Assembly: GCA_018136815.1 (NCBI GenBank)
Contig: CM030940.1
Span: 946,418-1,010,417, forward strand
Length of the DNA: 64,000 bases
Reading direction: 5' to 3'
DNA from: Isochrysis galbana
Lineage: Eukaryota > Haptophyta > Isochrysidales > Isochrysidaceae
Within the stretch, counting starts at the first letter, position 1. Every line of letters starts with the position of its first letter. The position numbers and the translations under genes were made by a program. Under the pieces are notes generated by a model. That model was not told the origin of the DNA. It was given only the letters and a program-made list of their open reading frames with translations, and made no database searches. Below, in pieces: positions 9,977 through 21,250 of this stretch.

Positions 9977-12460
9977 AGTTTAAAAATCCATCCAGAGTGC
10001 GCGGCGGCCCTATTAGCAAGGCTGCATGCGATAGACCGCGACGCGGCCCACCCACCGCACCCTAGGCTCACCTTTGACTCCACCCTCGGGTACCCAGGTG
10101 AAGGACCGATCCGGGTCGCGACATACAACATCAACGGCACCAAAGGCGGCAAACTAGCCGCGGTGCTATCTCAAGCGCGTAAGGCGGGAGTAGACATACT
10201 CCTCCTCCAAGAGCTGCACGCGTACGAAGACGGCTCGCATCACCGCTCACACAGAACGGCGACCCTCCTAGGCTGGCATTGGTTTGTCTCGCCGGGAGAG
10301 CTAGCGGACCCGGCAAGCGGAGTCGCGATTGCGATTCGCGACGCGTGCGCCAGGGTGATCCCTAGAGTAGACTCGGTAGTGGAAATCATAAAAGGGAGAT
10401 GCATAAAGGTGGACATAGAACTAGACGAAAAACTATATCGCATAATCTCAATATACCTAAGCGCTAGCCCGGGGCCGAGAGGCGCCCAAATAGAAAAACT
10501 TCGCCAGGAACAACTCATAACGCAGTGCGCCACTACCCCGACGCTGATGGGGGGTGACTTCAACTGTGTAGAGAATGCAACGTCCGACACGGCAGGTACG
10601 GGACCGACGCCGTATGCCAACATACATGGCGACAGGTGGAGAACCCTAATGAAAAATTCCGGATTGCAAGACGCGCATCGGACCATGAAACTAGGACCGA
10701 AAACGGGTTACACCCGCCTGGCGCACACCATCCATACGAGGATAGACCGGATATACCATAGCCGAGACACCGACAAATTCCAATGGCACAAGATGGGCCC
10801 AAGCCCGGACCTATTCACGGGGAGGGCGGCCTCCGACCACCTTCCGCTGCTAGCTGCGTTTGAGACGCCGTGTTACAACCCAAGCCGCAAATACGACCTA
10901 CCCATAGACGCCAAAATCATCCACGGCGAGGGCGCCATGAGGGTAGTCGAAATCCTCTTTCGCAGAGCACAAGGAAACGCGCTTGGAGGCGGTGACCTAG
11001 CCGAGGAGTGGGCCAACGCGAAAACGCTCGTCGCCACCTTCCTGAGAGAAGAAACACGCGCACGAAGAACGCCCACCATCCAATCGACCCTGGAAAGAAC
11101 GATTGTGACCCTCAACGTTAAGCTCATCAAGAAAGGACCGGACGCGAACCTTACTCGAGAGATCGCGGAAGCCAACCGACAACTAGCAGACGAGCGCGGC
11201 AAGACGCCCCTGAAGCACCTTCCCTGGCACGACAAGCTCCGTCAAGAAGACCTCCACTCCAAGGAATTCTTCAGAAAACTAAAACAACAAAAATGGAGCG
11301 GGAACATCAAAGAAATATATAGAACCAGGGACTGGGACAGCCCCAGACACGCTGACCACGACACGACAACGTCCGATGATGGCATTCGAAGAGAATTCAG
11401 AAAGTACTACTCCTGGCTGTACTCCCCCAAAGAGTCGAGGAGGGAACCCGAACTCGAAACCGCACTATCCGACCGGCCCCTCGCTGAGCTGGACAAGCGC
11501 CGACTGGAAGGGCGCATCACGGTGGAAGAGACCCTACAGGCCATCCGGAGCATAGGCCCCGGCAAAAGCGCGGGCCCAGACGGGATACCGGCGGAAGTAT
11601 ATAAAGCACACGAGAAGCTAGTAGCACCGATCCTGACAGACCTATACAACCAAACGTTCGAAACGGGCCTCATCCCGTACACAATGAGAGAGGGAGACAT
11701 AATACTCCTATATAAAAAGGGCGATGCGCGCGACCCCAGAAACTATAGGCCTATAACACTATTGCAAAGTGACTATAAAATCCTGGCGAAAATACTAACG
11801 AACAGACTTAGCAAAGTAATAGGTAACATTATCTCAGAAAACCAGCTAGGATTCGTGCCTAGGAGACTAATAAGCGAAGCCACCCACCTCTTGCAATTAA
11901 CGAGGGCGTACCTTGATGAAACGGGGGAGCCGGGTCTCCTCCTAGCACTCGACTGGGAAAAGGCATTCGATAGAGTCAGCTGGGAATTCTATCACTTGGC
12001 GCTCCGCCTGCTCAACTTTGGGCCGAACTTCCGACACCTAGCTGAGGCGCTCACGAGCGAAAGAGCAAGACCGATCCGCACGATCAAAATCAACGGCGGC
12101 CGGAGCTACCCCTTCACGATAGGAAGCGGGATGCCCCAGGGATGTCCACTTTCGCCGCTCACATTCCTCCTCACCACAGAGGCGCTCACCCGAGCAATAA
12201 ACGGGGACCCCGACATACAGGGAGTAGACCTCAACGGATACAACCTGAAGATAAGCCAATTCGCAGATGACACGGCACTCATCGCGAGAGACTACACGAG
12301 CCTAAAACGAGCACTAGAGTGGGTAAGAGCACACGAAAGAGCCACGGGGGGCAAAACAAACGAGGCTAAATTCCAAGGCATACGGATGGGCTCACAAATG
12401 TGCCAAAAACCGCCATGGGATATGCGCAAATACAACTGCGATGCACCCCCCGCGCTGTGA
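9977..12460 (+). pseudogene. LINE ORF2: endonuclease plus reverse transcriptase, 3'-truncated
   Basis: The open frame runs from just after a stop at 9974-9976 to a stop at 12458-12460, about 827 codons. The AP-endonuclease domain is complete by eye: VATYNINGTKGGKL, catalytic LLLQELHAY, GGDFNCVEN, and SDHLPLL near 10840. After a basic linker the RT domain follows: GPDGIPAEVYKAHEK, LLYKKGDARDPRNYRPITLL, ALDWEKAFDRVSW, GSGMPQGCPLSPL, and an intact catalytic FADDTALI at about 12257-12280. The reading frame then changes into unrelated DNA after WDMRKYNCD. The RNase H/C-terminal region and 3' UTR are absent, so the element is not autonomous. No ATG precedes the endonuclease, so translation start is unclear. 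Domain calls are strong. Confidence 0.9.
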
Positions 12461-12844
12461 CACGGAGAGCCTTTGGTCCCATAGACATATTTTGAGTATG
12501 TGTTGTTGTTCGCTGCCTGGTTGAACGACGAGGAGCGATGGGGTCGCCTTGCTTTTTTCTGCCTGCGCTGCTGCTAGGATGACAAAGTTGCCTGAGTTGG
12601 CGAGGACGGTTTTGGCCCGCACGAGGCGCTGGAGGTGCGCAGGGGCAGGGGAAAGCTCGGTGTGGCTTCCCCACCGGGCGGCGAGCTGTAGGGCCTGCTC
12701 GCCGTAGAAGGTTCCAAACAGGAAGTGGGGAGGCGGAGCGAGTGTGGCGAGGAGGAGCGTGTGTATGAGCGGCATGGCGCGTTGTTTTGGGCGCGCGTCG
12801 TGCTTCGTAGCGGATGTGAATTTGAGCGATGCGGCGCGCGCCAT
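12438..12844 (-). pseudogene. Candidate gene fragment next to LINE break point
   Basis: Minus-strand frame from an ATG at 12844 (MARAASLKFTSATKHD) reads non-repetitive, plausible protein: HFLFGTFYGEQALQLAARWG, a stretch LVRAKTVLANSGNFVILAAA, and SLLVVQPGSEQQHILKICLW. It runs directly into the truncated 3' edge of LINE copy 1, where it becomes LINE antisense. I do not recognise a family. It may be an exon of a gene broken by the LINE-associated rearrangement, or chance. Confidence 0.3.
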
Positions 12845-13082
12845 CACGTTGCATACAACATAGCGGCGGGCGCTGCGATTACAAACGTAATGACCAACGC
12901 AATGACCACAGGTGAGAATGCGTGCACACTTCATGTGACCCAGCTTGGCGCACTGGGTCAAAGGTGTGTACAAGACCCTCTTGCCGGTGGGCGAGCCTGA
13001 ACCGCGCGGCGAGCCGTGCGAGGAGAATACGGGCAGCGCCGGGTGCGGCGGGTTGCGCGCACGCACATGTCATGTATGTGCC

Positions 13083-13760
13083 ATGGAGACTGGGTTGGAC
13101 TCGTGGCTCGCTCAGTCGGAATGGCCGCAGAGATTCTTGAACTCCTTCGTGCGCTCCTTCGTTTCCCGCTACAACGGTCCAACGGTGAGTCGTTTGCCAT
13201 GCATGGTGTGCGGACGCGTCGAAATGTTTGACGAGCAAGTCCTTGGCATTGCAATTTCTGCATTCCAAAAGGTGTCTGGCGGAAGAGTGTTCGCAGCCAA
13301 CTCGAACGGAGAGCCAGCGAGCACGGAAAGCAAGGGCCTGCAGCCCCTAGTTGCAACAAAACAGGACAGCGCGCTACCGAACACAGCGGCATGTGCGACC
13401 AGCAAGGACCAAGGGCCAGTGATCGACGCGTTCAGCAACGTTGACCCATGGTCGTGGGAGCAACTCCTTGCAAGTCCGCGGCCTCAAAGTCAAGGCCACG
13501 TGGCGGGTCAAACGCCTTATTCCTCCGGCCCGGAAGGCGTGCATGGCCTCACATTCAGTCAGCCTAAGGCCTCACAGCTCTTGGTGCCGGAGACGCCAGT
13601 GGCCTCACAGCTCTTGGTCTTGAACGCCACCACCGACAAAATCTCGATACGACGTCACCGAGTACTTCTACGACCGCTCCGTGGTCCCATCCCATTCATT
13701 ATGTTTCTAACGATAATTTACACCAGTCTCCTCTTCCTCCTTCCCCAAGTCCGCCGTTAA
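13083..13760 (+). CDS. Hypothetical protein
   Basis: A plus-strand frame starts METGLDSWLAQSEWPQRFLN and is followed at 13185 by an excellent donor (CAACG/GTGAGT). A matching acceptor at 13270-13271 would remove an 87-bp, frame-neutral intron. The frame is also open without splicing. The downstream part is polar and Ser/Pro-rich (PVIDAFSNVDPWSWEQLLAS) with a small internal duplication of GCCTCACAGCTCTTGGT at about 13569 and 13601. The C-terminal end is uncertain and may be in another exon. No family recognised. It lies divergent to the fragment at 12438-12844. Confidence 0.35.
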   Translation: METGLDSWLAQSEWPQRFLNSFVRSFVSRYNGPTVSRLPCMVCGRVEMFDEQVLGIAISAFQKVSGGRVFAANSNGEPASTESKGLQPLVATKQDSALPNTAACATSKDQGPVIDAFSNVDPWSWEQLLASPRPQSQGHVAGQTPYSSGPEGVHGLTFSQPKASQLLVPETPVASQLLVLNATTDKISIRRHRVLLRPLRGPIPFIMFLTIIYTSLLFLLPQVRR

Positions 13761-13919
13761 TCCCTTCTCCCACTGCCTCGCCTTCCCATCGCCAGAGGTC
13801 GAAAGCAGATCGGGAGAAACCCCTCCCGCTCCCCTCGCCACCGCCTCTCTACCAACTTCGACCGTTGAACCGCTATCCCTCGCCAACTACCGAACTCAAA
13901 GCCTCCCTCCCCAAAGCCA

Positions 13920-14700
13920 CGAAAACCCAGCAGTCGCCGTCCTCCCTTAATGCCGCCAAATCCAAACAGCTACCGCCGAATCCGAACCCCGAGAAATCTC
14001 CCAAATACGAGCCCGAGCCTCCGTTGAAGCTGAGGCTATCCCCTTCCACTCACATCGCCGCGAGCCCTCCGAAAAGTCCAAGGATCGTCGAATTGCCGTC
14101 AGCATCGTCTCCTTCTGTCGCCGCGTCGATGGGCGCGCCGACCTCCGTCCGGCCCCCCACCCTCTCTTTCCAAGTACGAGTCCAAGCCTGTTTCGAATCA
14201 ACCCTGTTTCCTGCCCCACGAGTCCGAGTTCGAGCCCAAGTTCCCTACTTTACCGAGCCTGATCGCGCCGTCCGCCGTTGATTCTCGAGCTTCTCAACCG
14301 CCGAATGGGTCGCGGACGGCACTTCCTGCGAGTGGGAGCGCCGTTGCCGGCCCCCTTTGTCCCGAATCTACCTCCGAGCCACCCACGAACGATAACCCCG
14401 AATCCTGCCAATCCCGTAACCCTCCCGAGTCCAACCAAGAACCCAACTTCACTACCTCACCGAGCCCCACCACCCAGTCCGCCGTTTGTTTTGCCGAGTC
14501 CCTTCCGCCGACTAGGTCTCCGGCGACCACCCCTTCGACGGGAGTGTTCACCTTCGGCCCCCTTCCTTCCGAAATTCAGCGCGAGCCACCCGCGAACGCT
14601 GCTACCCGTTCTGTCCAAGCCCGAGCCCCGTTATCCGAGCCACCGAGTACCGAGTCCACGCACAAGCCGGCGCCGAACCCTTCGGCGGCCGCCGCCCCAC
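13920..14700. repeat. Degenerate ~205-bp tandem repeats
   Basis: C-rich, Pro/Ser-coding sequence in which landmarks recur at about 205-210 bp. CCGTCCGCCGTTGATT (about 14267) corresponds to CAGTCCGCCGTTTGTT (about 14475). CCCCCTTTGTCCCGAA followed by CGAGCCACCCACGAACG (about 14351) corresponds to CCCCTTCCTTCCGAAA and CGAGCCACCCGCGAACG (about 14560). At least three diverged units can be followed. Several frames are open through the block, but all are low complexity, so I call no gene. Confidence 0.55.
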
Positions 14701-14760
14701 CTACCACCTAAGTCCGACCCACCGTTCCAACCCACGCTGCCCTCGGCCAGTCCCTGGGGG

Positions 14761-14988
14761 GTAACACATATTCATTTTTCTCTTCTGAGAGAAAGGTTGG
14801 CGGAGCACCCCCCCCCCCCCCCCCCGGGGCCACCCAGCCTGGCGCCTTCCCCTCCGCCCTCTCTCTCTCACTAAGTCTCAGACCGAGCCAGATTTCTTCT
14901 TCGCTGAAGATCGACCGGCATCTCCGAAGGGTGTTCGGTTGGCTCGAAACTCCCCGCCGCGCTCGCGCCCGCGCGCTGCACGCCGCCG
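14761..14988 (+). promoter_or_regulatory. Pyrimidine-rich leader of the BFN gene
   Basis: A run of about 16 C at 14811-14826 is followed by CCTTCCCCTCCGCCCTCTCT just upstream of the ATG at 14989. It resembles the leaders of SF-assemblin, VPS13 and the M11 protease. Role inferred. Confidence 0.35.
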
Positions 14989-17064
14989 ATGGCGCTAGCC
15001 AACGCTCTCGCCGCTCTGCTAGCCACGATACCCGCGCTGCCGCTACGCGTGGCCGGGCTCGGCCGATACTCTGGCTCACCCGCAGTCTTTCTCGTCCACA
15101 CCCGCTCCGAGCGCGTGCTACCCGTGCCCGTCCCGCTCGACGCAGTCGGTGGCCTACAGCAGGCGCTCAGCCCCTCTCTGCCATCGCGCGACCAGCTGGT
15201 ACCACGCAGCCGTGCGCTCGCCAGGCGCGACGGTGGGCTCCTCGACTCGCTTCCGTGGGAATGGGCCCCCTCGCCACTTGCCAAACGCAACGCAGCTGCC
15301 CGGCTGGAGGGCCGCGATTATGCACGTGAAGGCCACTCCTCGCCCTACGCGTTGCTGCTTGAGGCGGCGCGCCTCGACGCCTGCGTCGACGTTGCGGATG
15401 TGCTCATTGAGCGGACCGACGCGCTCGGTGGGCTCGTGCTCGGTGGTGCCGTCCTCGTCCGCCCCGCCGCCGGTGCGCTTGATCCGGGCGCACCTGACAG
15501 TATGTGTGAGTGCACTGCTGATGAGGCAATCGGGCTCGCGCTTGCGCTGGGGTGCGAGGTGCAGTGCGACGAGGAAGTGTGGCTCAGAGGCTGTGTTGCA
15601 CCCACCTACTCGCTCGAGGGGGAGGGCTTCTATCTTCAGGTGCCAGGGGATGTAGGCGACGCAGCTTCGCCGCCAACTGCTATGGAGCACGCGGCCACGC
15701 TGCCGTGGGAGGTGCGATCAGTGGCCGAGCTCCGTGAGATGCCGCTCGAAGACAAGGCACGCTCGGCGCTCGCGGCCGGGTTGAGGCTACCTCGGCCGCG
15801 GCTGATGACGGACGAGGTTCGCTCTACGATCCCTGCTTAAGCCCGCCGTCCCCGTCCCCGATCCGTCCGGCCACCTGAGTGCCCTCGCCCCTTGTTGCTA
15901 CTCTAGCTCACCTCATGTTGGTAGGCTATCGACGTTTTGCTCGAGCCTTTCTTGGATGAGGCCGTGCGGCGAGAGCTGCGTATCGCACATGCGCTGGAGG
16001 CGGGCGATGTGAATCTAGCGGCCAGGCTCGAGGCTGGCTCCTCGCGTCGGTCTGTGTTGCTGGCGAAGCTGCGTGATTTTGTCACCATGGAGCGCTTCGG
16101 CGCAGCAGCTCAGGTGGCGGCCGAGTTGCAGATAGAGACAGAGCGCCGTGCCGATGTGACGCAGGATGAGGGTGCCTACTCGCGATTCCTTGATCAGGTC
16201 TGCCCCCCCCCCCCCCCCCCCCCTCCCCCCCAGCTTTACACCTTGGCTCACCTGTTGGCGCTGCGCAGCGAGCGACTCGCCGACGCCTACTCTCCCTTGC
16301 ACCTCCTCCAGGACGATTGGTACACCGAGCAGCTAACACGCGAACGCCGTAGGCTTCTTGAGGAGGAGAGTGGGGTCAATAGCTCGCCTGCCTTGGACAA
16401 TCATCCCATGCGGGAGGAGGGCCAAGACGCCGGAGAAGTACCGAGGGAAGCCCTATGTGCCGATGAAGGCACCGCCGCGCCGGCCGATGATCCGCATACA
16501 GGGGGCAACGCACGAACAGACGGCATTTCAGCGGGAGAGGAAACGGAGCGTGAGCGTGAGGGCACGAAGGAGGAGGGCAGCGAGGGGACGACAAAAGAAG
16601 GCGATGCGATGAAGGTGGATGCTGGAGAGGTCTTCAAATTGGCCCCGCCTCTACGCGCACCTGCAGCTGCCGAGGCAGGCGTAGCCACCCGTCCATGGGA
16701 GCCATCAAAGGAGTGGGATGCAGAAATTGAGGCATCGGTGCTCATGCAGATGCTCGGCGCTTTTGACAACTATCCTTCAGCTGAAGTAGAGGAGCTACTA
16801 CTAGCCCTTGTGAGCGCTGCTGCTGGCAATCAGACGGACGCTGGACGTGCAATACGCGAGATTGTCATCCTTACCAGCCGACTCGAGGAGCTGCAAGAGG
16901 AGATCGTGGGCGGCACGGCTCGCAACGTCGATGCAGCCTACGACGAGCTCCGCACGCTACGCTCTCAGCTTCGCATGTGGGCGAAGAAAGGCGAGAAGTG
17001 GACTAGCGGCAGGGCGGAGGATGCAGAACCCGGTTGGCTGTCGTGGCTACGAGGTTTGCAGTGA
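14989..17064 (+). CDS. Bifunctional nuclease (BFN/DUF151) domain protein with UVR-like region
   Basis: Three exons, 14989-15816, 15925-16197 and 16312-17064, all phase 0, give about 617 residues. Residues 115-205 fit the DUF151/BFN fold: SPYALLLEAARLDACVDVAD, a beta-rich ERTDALGGLVLGGAVL, then CTADEAIGLALALGCEVQ and CDEEVWLR, matching the family's R-P-S-D-A-I-A-L-A-L block. Exon 2 and the start of exon 3 carry UVR-like helices (LLAKLRDFVTMERFGAAAQV, then RFLDQ joined to DDWYTEQLTRERRRLLEEE). This is the domain order of plant wound-responsive BBD nucleases. The C-terminal half is acidic (GEETEREREGTKEEGSEG) and ends in a coiled coil and WLSWLRGLQ. Intron 2 holds a run of about 20 C as its pyrimidine tract. 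Bacterial BFN proteins cleave RNA and DNA; activity here is inferred. The N-terminus is Ala/Leu-rich and may be a targeting peptide. Confidence 0.72.
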
Positions 17065-18530
17065 GAGGAAGTCGCACTTGCCCTCGCTATTGTGTTGTGG
17101 TGCAAGCCTATAAAGCGGAATGAGTCACAGCAAGCTAAGGTTCGCAGGCTAGGGTGAGGGAGTATAGGACCACCACGATGTGTGTACGGTTCTCCGTCCA
17201 CGCGCACAGCGTAACAAAGTTTCTTGCAACATTCTCGCCGGCCTCTGAGTCTTGGCGCGGTCTTGCATGGAGCCTCTATCTGGCAAGCTGAGTCGGGAGT
17301 TTGTAGCGCCATGGCTGGGGGTAGGGTGTTTTGTTTGAGTTCCTTTGGCTGGTGGCTCGACGTGTGGCGTGTGGTGTGCGTGAGGGGTGTCTTGTGCTAG
17401 GCCTCTTTGTCCTCTGCCCACGGTGAGTCTCTCTCTTGGGCCTCCAGTCTGTTCGGTGTGAGGAGTGCTTGTTGCTCAAAGCTCGCGCGCAAGAATGGGT
17501 AGACGCTACAGTGATGTTGCACATAAGGCATATGTTTGGGATGAGGGCGAACCCACTTTTATAAGTGGGGGTCAATTGGGGCCTCGCGCCCCTCTCACTC
17601 CATCACGGACACCTTTTCCTTGGTGGGCCCGTACAACCAACCCCAGCCCCTGCCTTCTGCTTCTGGCAGGTTCAGGGCGCTCATCAACATGACCTAAACC
17701 TCTAGGGGGCGCGGGTCGCGACTCGCACTCCCACGCCCATGCTGGGCTGCCCTCGACCCTAGAGCTGACCCCCCTCCCATCCCTGGTCGCCAGGCAGACG
17801 GAGGCCTCAGGGAGGCACCCATGGCGAGTGAGGCGAGCGTGGGAGAGGCAAGGGGGGACCAGATAATGAGGCCCAAGCCTCCATTGCCCCTGAGCTGACC
17901 TTGCTGGCCCTCTGGGAGGCCCCCCAAACAAAGGTTTCCAAAGAAAGGGCCCGTGAGAGCAGGCCGTGGCGCGCCGCCTCAGGGAGAGCGATGGTGGGTG
18001 AGAGCGAAGACAGGGGGAGGGGGAGAGGGGAATTTGCAACCTCACCGATGGAGTGCGGTGAGAAACGGGCATGACTTCCTACTGCCGTGTAGTAGGCGTG
18101 TGCGTGCGGCGCGACGGCGACGGCAGGATCGCGCGCGCCTGCTCGGCCTTTGAAGGAGGGCGCGGCGCGCGGCCGCTTCGAGCTTTTTCGACAACGACAG
18201 CACTAGCTCCAGGCGGTGGCGGTGGGCATCGGGGATGCGTGGCGACCGATTTGATGCCAGTGCGCGTGCCAATGCCCGCGCCGCTCGCGCTCTCGCGCGG
18301 ACGACGAGCTTTGGATGGCCGCGCGCTGGATGGATGATGGGAGGTCTTTGGGCGAACGAGCTGCATTGGGTGGCGTGAGGCGTCCCCGGTGGGGCGCGGT
18401 GGCCTGGGGATCGGGAGCGGTCAGTCAGGGCTCGCGCTCCATAGGGCTCAACACTGGCGGCCACGCATAACAATAGCTTTACCATGCGAATGCGATGCGC
18501 GTAGAAGAAAGAAATAGGAGGCATAGCGCA
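17065..18530. other. Intergenic, no gene seen
   Basis: Only short overlapping frames without family features. The longest minus-strand frame (17572-18072) is a Pro/Arg/Ser-rich composition artefact. Nothing else can be supported. Confidence 0.5.
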
Positions 18531-18539
18531 GGCTCACGT

Positions 18540-19510
18540 GTTCACCCTCGCGCAATGTCAGTGGCCTACAAACTGGGATCGCCAGAACTGCACAGCATCG
18601 ACAAGACAATCCTTGCCACGTGGCCGGCATATGGACATTGCGATGCATCATCACCACTAGACACCGGTGCTGTTGTGCCGTAATGCATTACGCATTGATT
18701 GATCACTGAAGCTTGCCTCCTTCTCGAAGTGCTAGCTTCTTTTGTCATGAATTCACCCTCACAATGGCCAACTATGGATATGGCCAGAACAGCAGAGCAC
18801 TGATAACACAGGAATTGGCAGCTCGGGGGATGCGCCGATGAAGGCATGGCCACTTGACACCGATTGCTCTCGCGACTTGCATAGCTCGAGCCATTCGTTT
18901 TTGTCATAGGACCGTAGCATCCCCAAAAGTGCTGGTCATGAACACTAGCACTTTTGTCATAGACACTCTCGTAATTCAACAACTTGAAAGGGTAGAATGG
19001 CAGAGTACCGGCAATCATTAGCAGCAAAGCATGATGCGCCGATGAAAGTGTGACCACTAGACCCCGATGGTGACCGTGGTTTTGCTCACTGGGCCATCAG
19101 TCCTCGTGTCAATGGAGCATCTCAGGCCTCGGCCCTCCTGGTAAGCTCGTAGCCACCTCAACAATTTGCCTGCATTAAGGATGCCATACAACGTGCAGAG
19201 GAGGGGCGCATGGTAAGCTTGCATGGGAGTCGTTTGGCGCAAGGGAAGGGTTGGGACACGGAGAAATACTCTGAGTGATCGTGGACCATGCCGCTTGCAA
19301 CAGGTTACGTTGTGCCAATTCGCATCGCTGCCTTCAGTGCGGATTCATCGGACAGAACTATCATGCGTACCGTCAATCTTCTCGCGACCGTTAGACGCAA
19401 GCTCCGGTGGCAGAGTGCATAGTCCGTGAGAGGAGTCATCCTTCGCCTGGCATCCATCGAGCAGTTGTTGAAGATTGAACCAACGAGCATGATGTATCTG
19501 TAATCGGGGG
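18540..19510. repeat. Degenerate ~205-bp tandem repeats
   Basis: Landmarks recur about every 200 bp. Near 18835 the order is GATGCGCCGATGAAGGCATGGCCACT then GACACCGAT, and near 19033 GATGCGCCGATGAAAGTGTGACCACT then GACCCCGAT. A weaker version, CATCACCACTAGACACCGGTG, lies near 18647. A second landmark, TCAACAACTTGAAAGGG (18977) and TCAACAATTTGCCTGCATT (19158), extends the array, with a possible inverted trace at 19458. The minus-strand frame 18566-19057 spans them but has no recognisable family. The array touches the 3' end of the Nudix gene. Confidence 0.45.
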
Positions 19511-19583
19511 CAACATGATGATAGCTCAGTATCTCATCAGAAGATAAAGGCACATTCGCAGCGCCATTCCCAAGACTTGACTT

Positions 19584-21129
19584 TTAATGGACCTTGCTAA
19601 AAGGCGGTAGGGGCAGCAATCCTTGCAGAAAGGATAGTATATGCCATATGCAGGACAGTCTTGGCTGTGGCGGCTTCATCCTCGGCACTTGTTTCGCCAT
19701 ATCCTCGTACCCCAAGGCGTGCCCTGCTTGTGATGCAAGTGAGCACGGCACCTCCTTTTCGTCAACCTGGAAATCCATTGAGCTGGCCCGCACGAGCCAA
19801 ACCATGAAGTTGTCGTTTATGTAACCTTGGCGCGCGCGTGATTTGTGATAGCCTCCGATGTAAAGCGGTGGGTGTTCAGGATTGTAGAGGTCCACATCGA
19901 CGTTCAGCTCTTCCTTTACCTCTCGCACCAATGCAGTTAGAATGCTCTCACCAGGGTTGACGGCGCCAGCAGGACCATGCCAGTACCCACGTTCCCATGC
20001 AAGCAGCACCTGCAGTGGGGAGGAATGGCGCAGATACGCAATTTCAAGCACAGAGCGTGGAGGACACATGTTGGTGTGGTGCCAGTCACACGGTGCACTT
20101 GATCCCCTTCCCTTCCGTTCTGCAATGACCAGGCATGTGAAAGGTTCAACATCACTGCCCATTGAACCTCCTCGCCGCCTCCGCACGAAGCCACTCTTAA
20201 AGAACGACGGAACAGCATGCTTGTCTGAAGAGTAGGTGTTGGCAGATCTTTCACTACCTGCTCTCCATCAGGTGAGAGGACTATCCCACTTGCACCTTCA
20301 ATGGATGTGGTCCAAGCGGGCACCATGTCAGGGTAAGATGGCGTGTCCGGCCATGCGTAATAGACGAGCTCCGACTCCCCGGGATCTGCGTGCTCCCCTG
20401 TAGCCTCGGAACAGTAGTAAAATTTAAAGCCATTCTTGGAGAGCCACACCATATCCATTGCCTGCAATATCCAGGATGAAGTGGCTTAGCATTTGCGAAC
20501 GGCACGAGGCACTAGCGTCAATTGCAGCTCCTAGAAGTTCCAACGACACAACACCCGCATAGACTTACCGGTAGAGCACGGTAGGCAATAGCGCAGTATA
20601 TTGCCGACGGCATCTTGCCTGCCTTTGCCTTCTCGAGCTGCACAGTCATGGCATGTTCAATGTAGCTCTTGACTATTTCCATCTGAAAGGACGCCACCAA
20701 CCCACGACCAACAGCAGCGCCCTCAGCGTATCCAATACGAAGCCAGACGGAGCCGAAGGGACCGCCCTGAAATATGATGCCGCCATCTTGTGCGACGGGC
20801 CCGACGGAGGTCATGCCGGCCGCAATCTCCTTGGCGCTCGGCCTTGGTGGCATAAGCTGCCCTCCGAACTGCGGCTTGAAGCTGAGCGTGGCCAGCAGCT
20901 GCGAAGCCTTGTTGGCAGGCGGCGCGGCGGGCGGTGGCGGCGGCGTGGGTTCGGCTGCGTATCCCGCCGCCTTGGCTGCTGTCTCAGCCAGGTGCTGTGA
21001 GACGAACAGGATGGGGTCTGGGTGGAGGCCCGAGACAGCCGCACGCAGTGCGGTCGAGAGTGCAATCTCGAGGTCCTCCTGCTTCGATTTGAAGTAGGCG
21101 AGGTGCGATTCACGCGCCGCCTCGCTCAT
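19584..21129 (-). CDS. Nudix hydrolase with DPY-30-like N-terminal segment
   Basis: Three minus-strand exons, 21129-20569, 20461-20258 and 20195-19584, all phase 0, give about 458 residues. The first donor is canonical (ACCG/GTAAGT). The Nudix box is clear in exon 3: GAVNPGESILTALVREVKEE followed by LNV, matching G-x5-E-x7-R-E-U-x-E-E with Asn in place of the final Gly. The catalytic Glu residues are all present. The N-terminus (EDLEIALSTALRAAVS then GLHPDPILFVSQHLAE) resembles a DPY-30/RII-type dimerisation helix pair. A Pro/Ala linker and an unknown region (VWLSKNGFKFYYCSEATGE) lie between. The hydrolysed substrate, a nucleoside diphosphate linked to X, cannot be told. The exon 2/3 junction and the C-terminus are less sure; a donor at EKE/GTGCCG could lead to further exons towards 19305. 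Confidence 0.7.
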
Positions 21130-21250
21130 CGGCACGCAAGACAGGAGCCCCTAGAGCCGGGCAACGAGCAAGGCAGGGAGGCAGGGTGCGGCCAGGGGGG
21201 CGAGGGCAGCAGGGACCGGGAGGGGGGGGGGGGGGCAAACTCGATGTGCG
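21130..21250 (-). promoter_or_regulatory. Pyrimidine-rich (sense) leader of the Nudix gene
   Basis: On the coding strand the region just upstream of the ATG contains about 15 C in a row (poly-G at 21222-21236 on the given strand) plus CCTGCTGCCCTCGCCCCCC. This is the same arrangement as for the plus-strand genes, which argues that the bias follows transcription direction. Confidence 0.35.

Larger units (their letters stand above)
9241..12460 (+). mobile_element. LINE (non-LTR) retrotransposon, copy 1, truncated
   Basis: A non-LTR element with the end of an ORF1 carrying a Cys/His cluster, then ORF2 with apurinic-type endonuclease and reverse transcriptase. It is unusual in keeping the 5' domains and losing the 3' part: homology stops just after WDMRKYN, in the RT thumb. 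Copies 2 (44160-46265) and 3 (63881-64000) belong to the same or a closely related family. Confidence 0.85.

Noticed and set aside
12366..12854. Minus frame containing IAQIHIRYEA, resembling the VPS13 NIHIRY motif
   Set aside because: Only a few residues match, the rest is Arg/Pro-rich noise, and a better protein-like frame overlaps it.
14278..14874. Hydroxyproline-rich wall protein gene
   Set aside because: Pro-rich translation comes from degenerate tandem repeats; no signal peptide, and frames are not conserved between units.
17572..18072. 166-codon minus-strand ORF
   Set aside because: Low-complexity Pro/Arg/Ser composition without motifs, splice context or a credible start.
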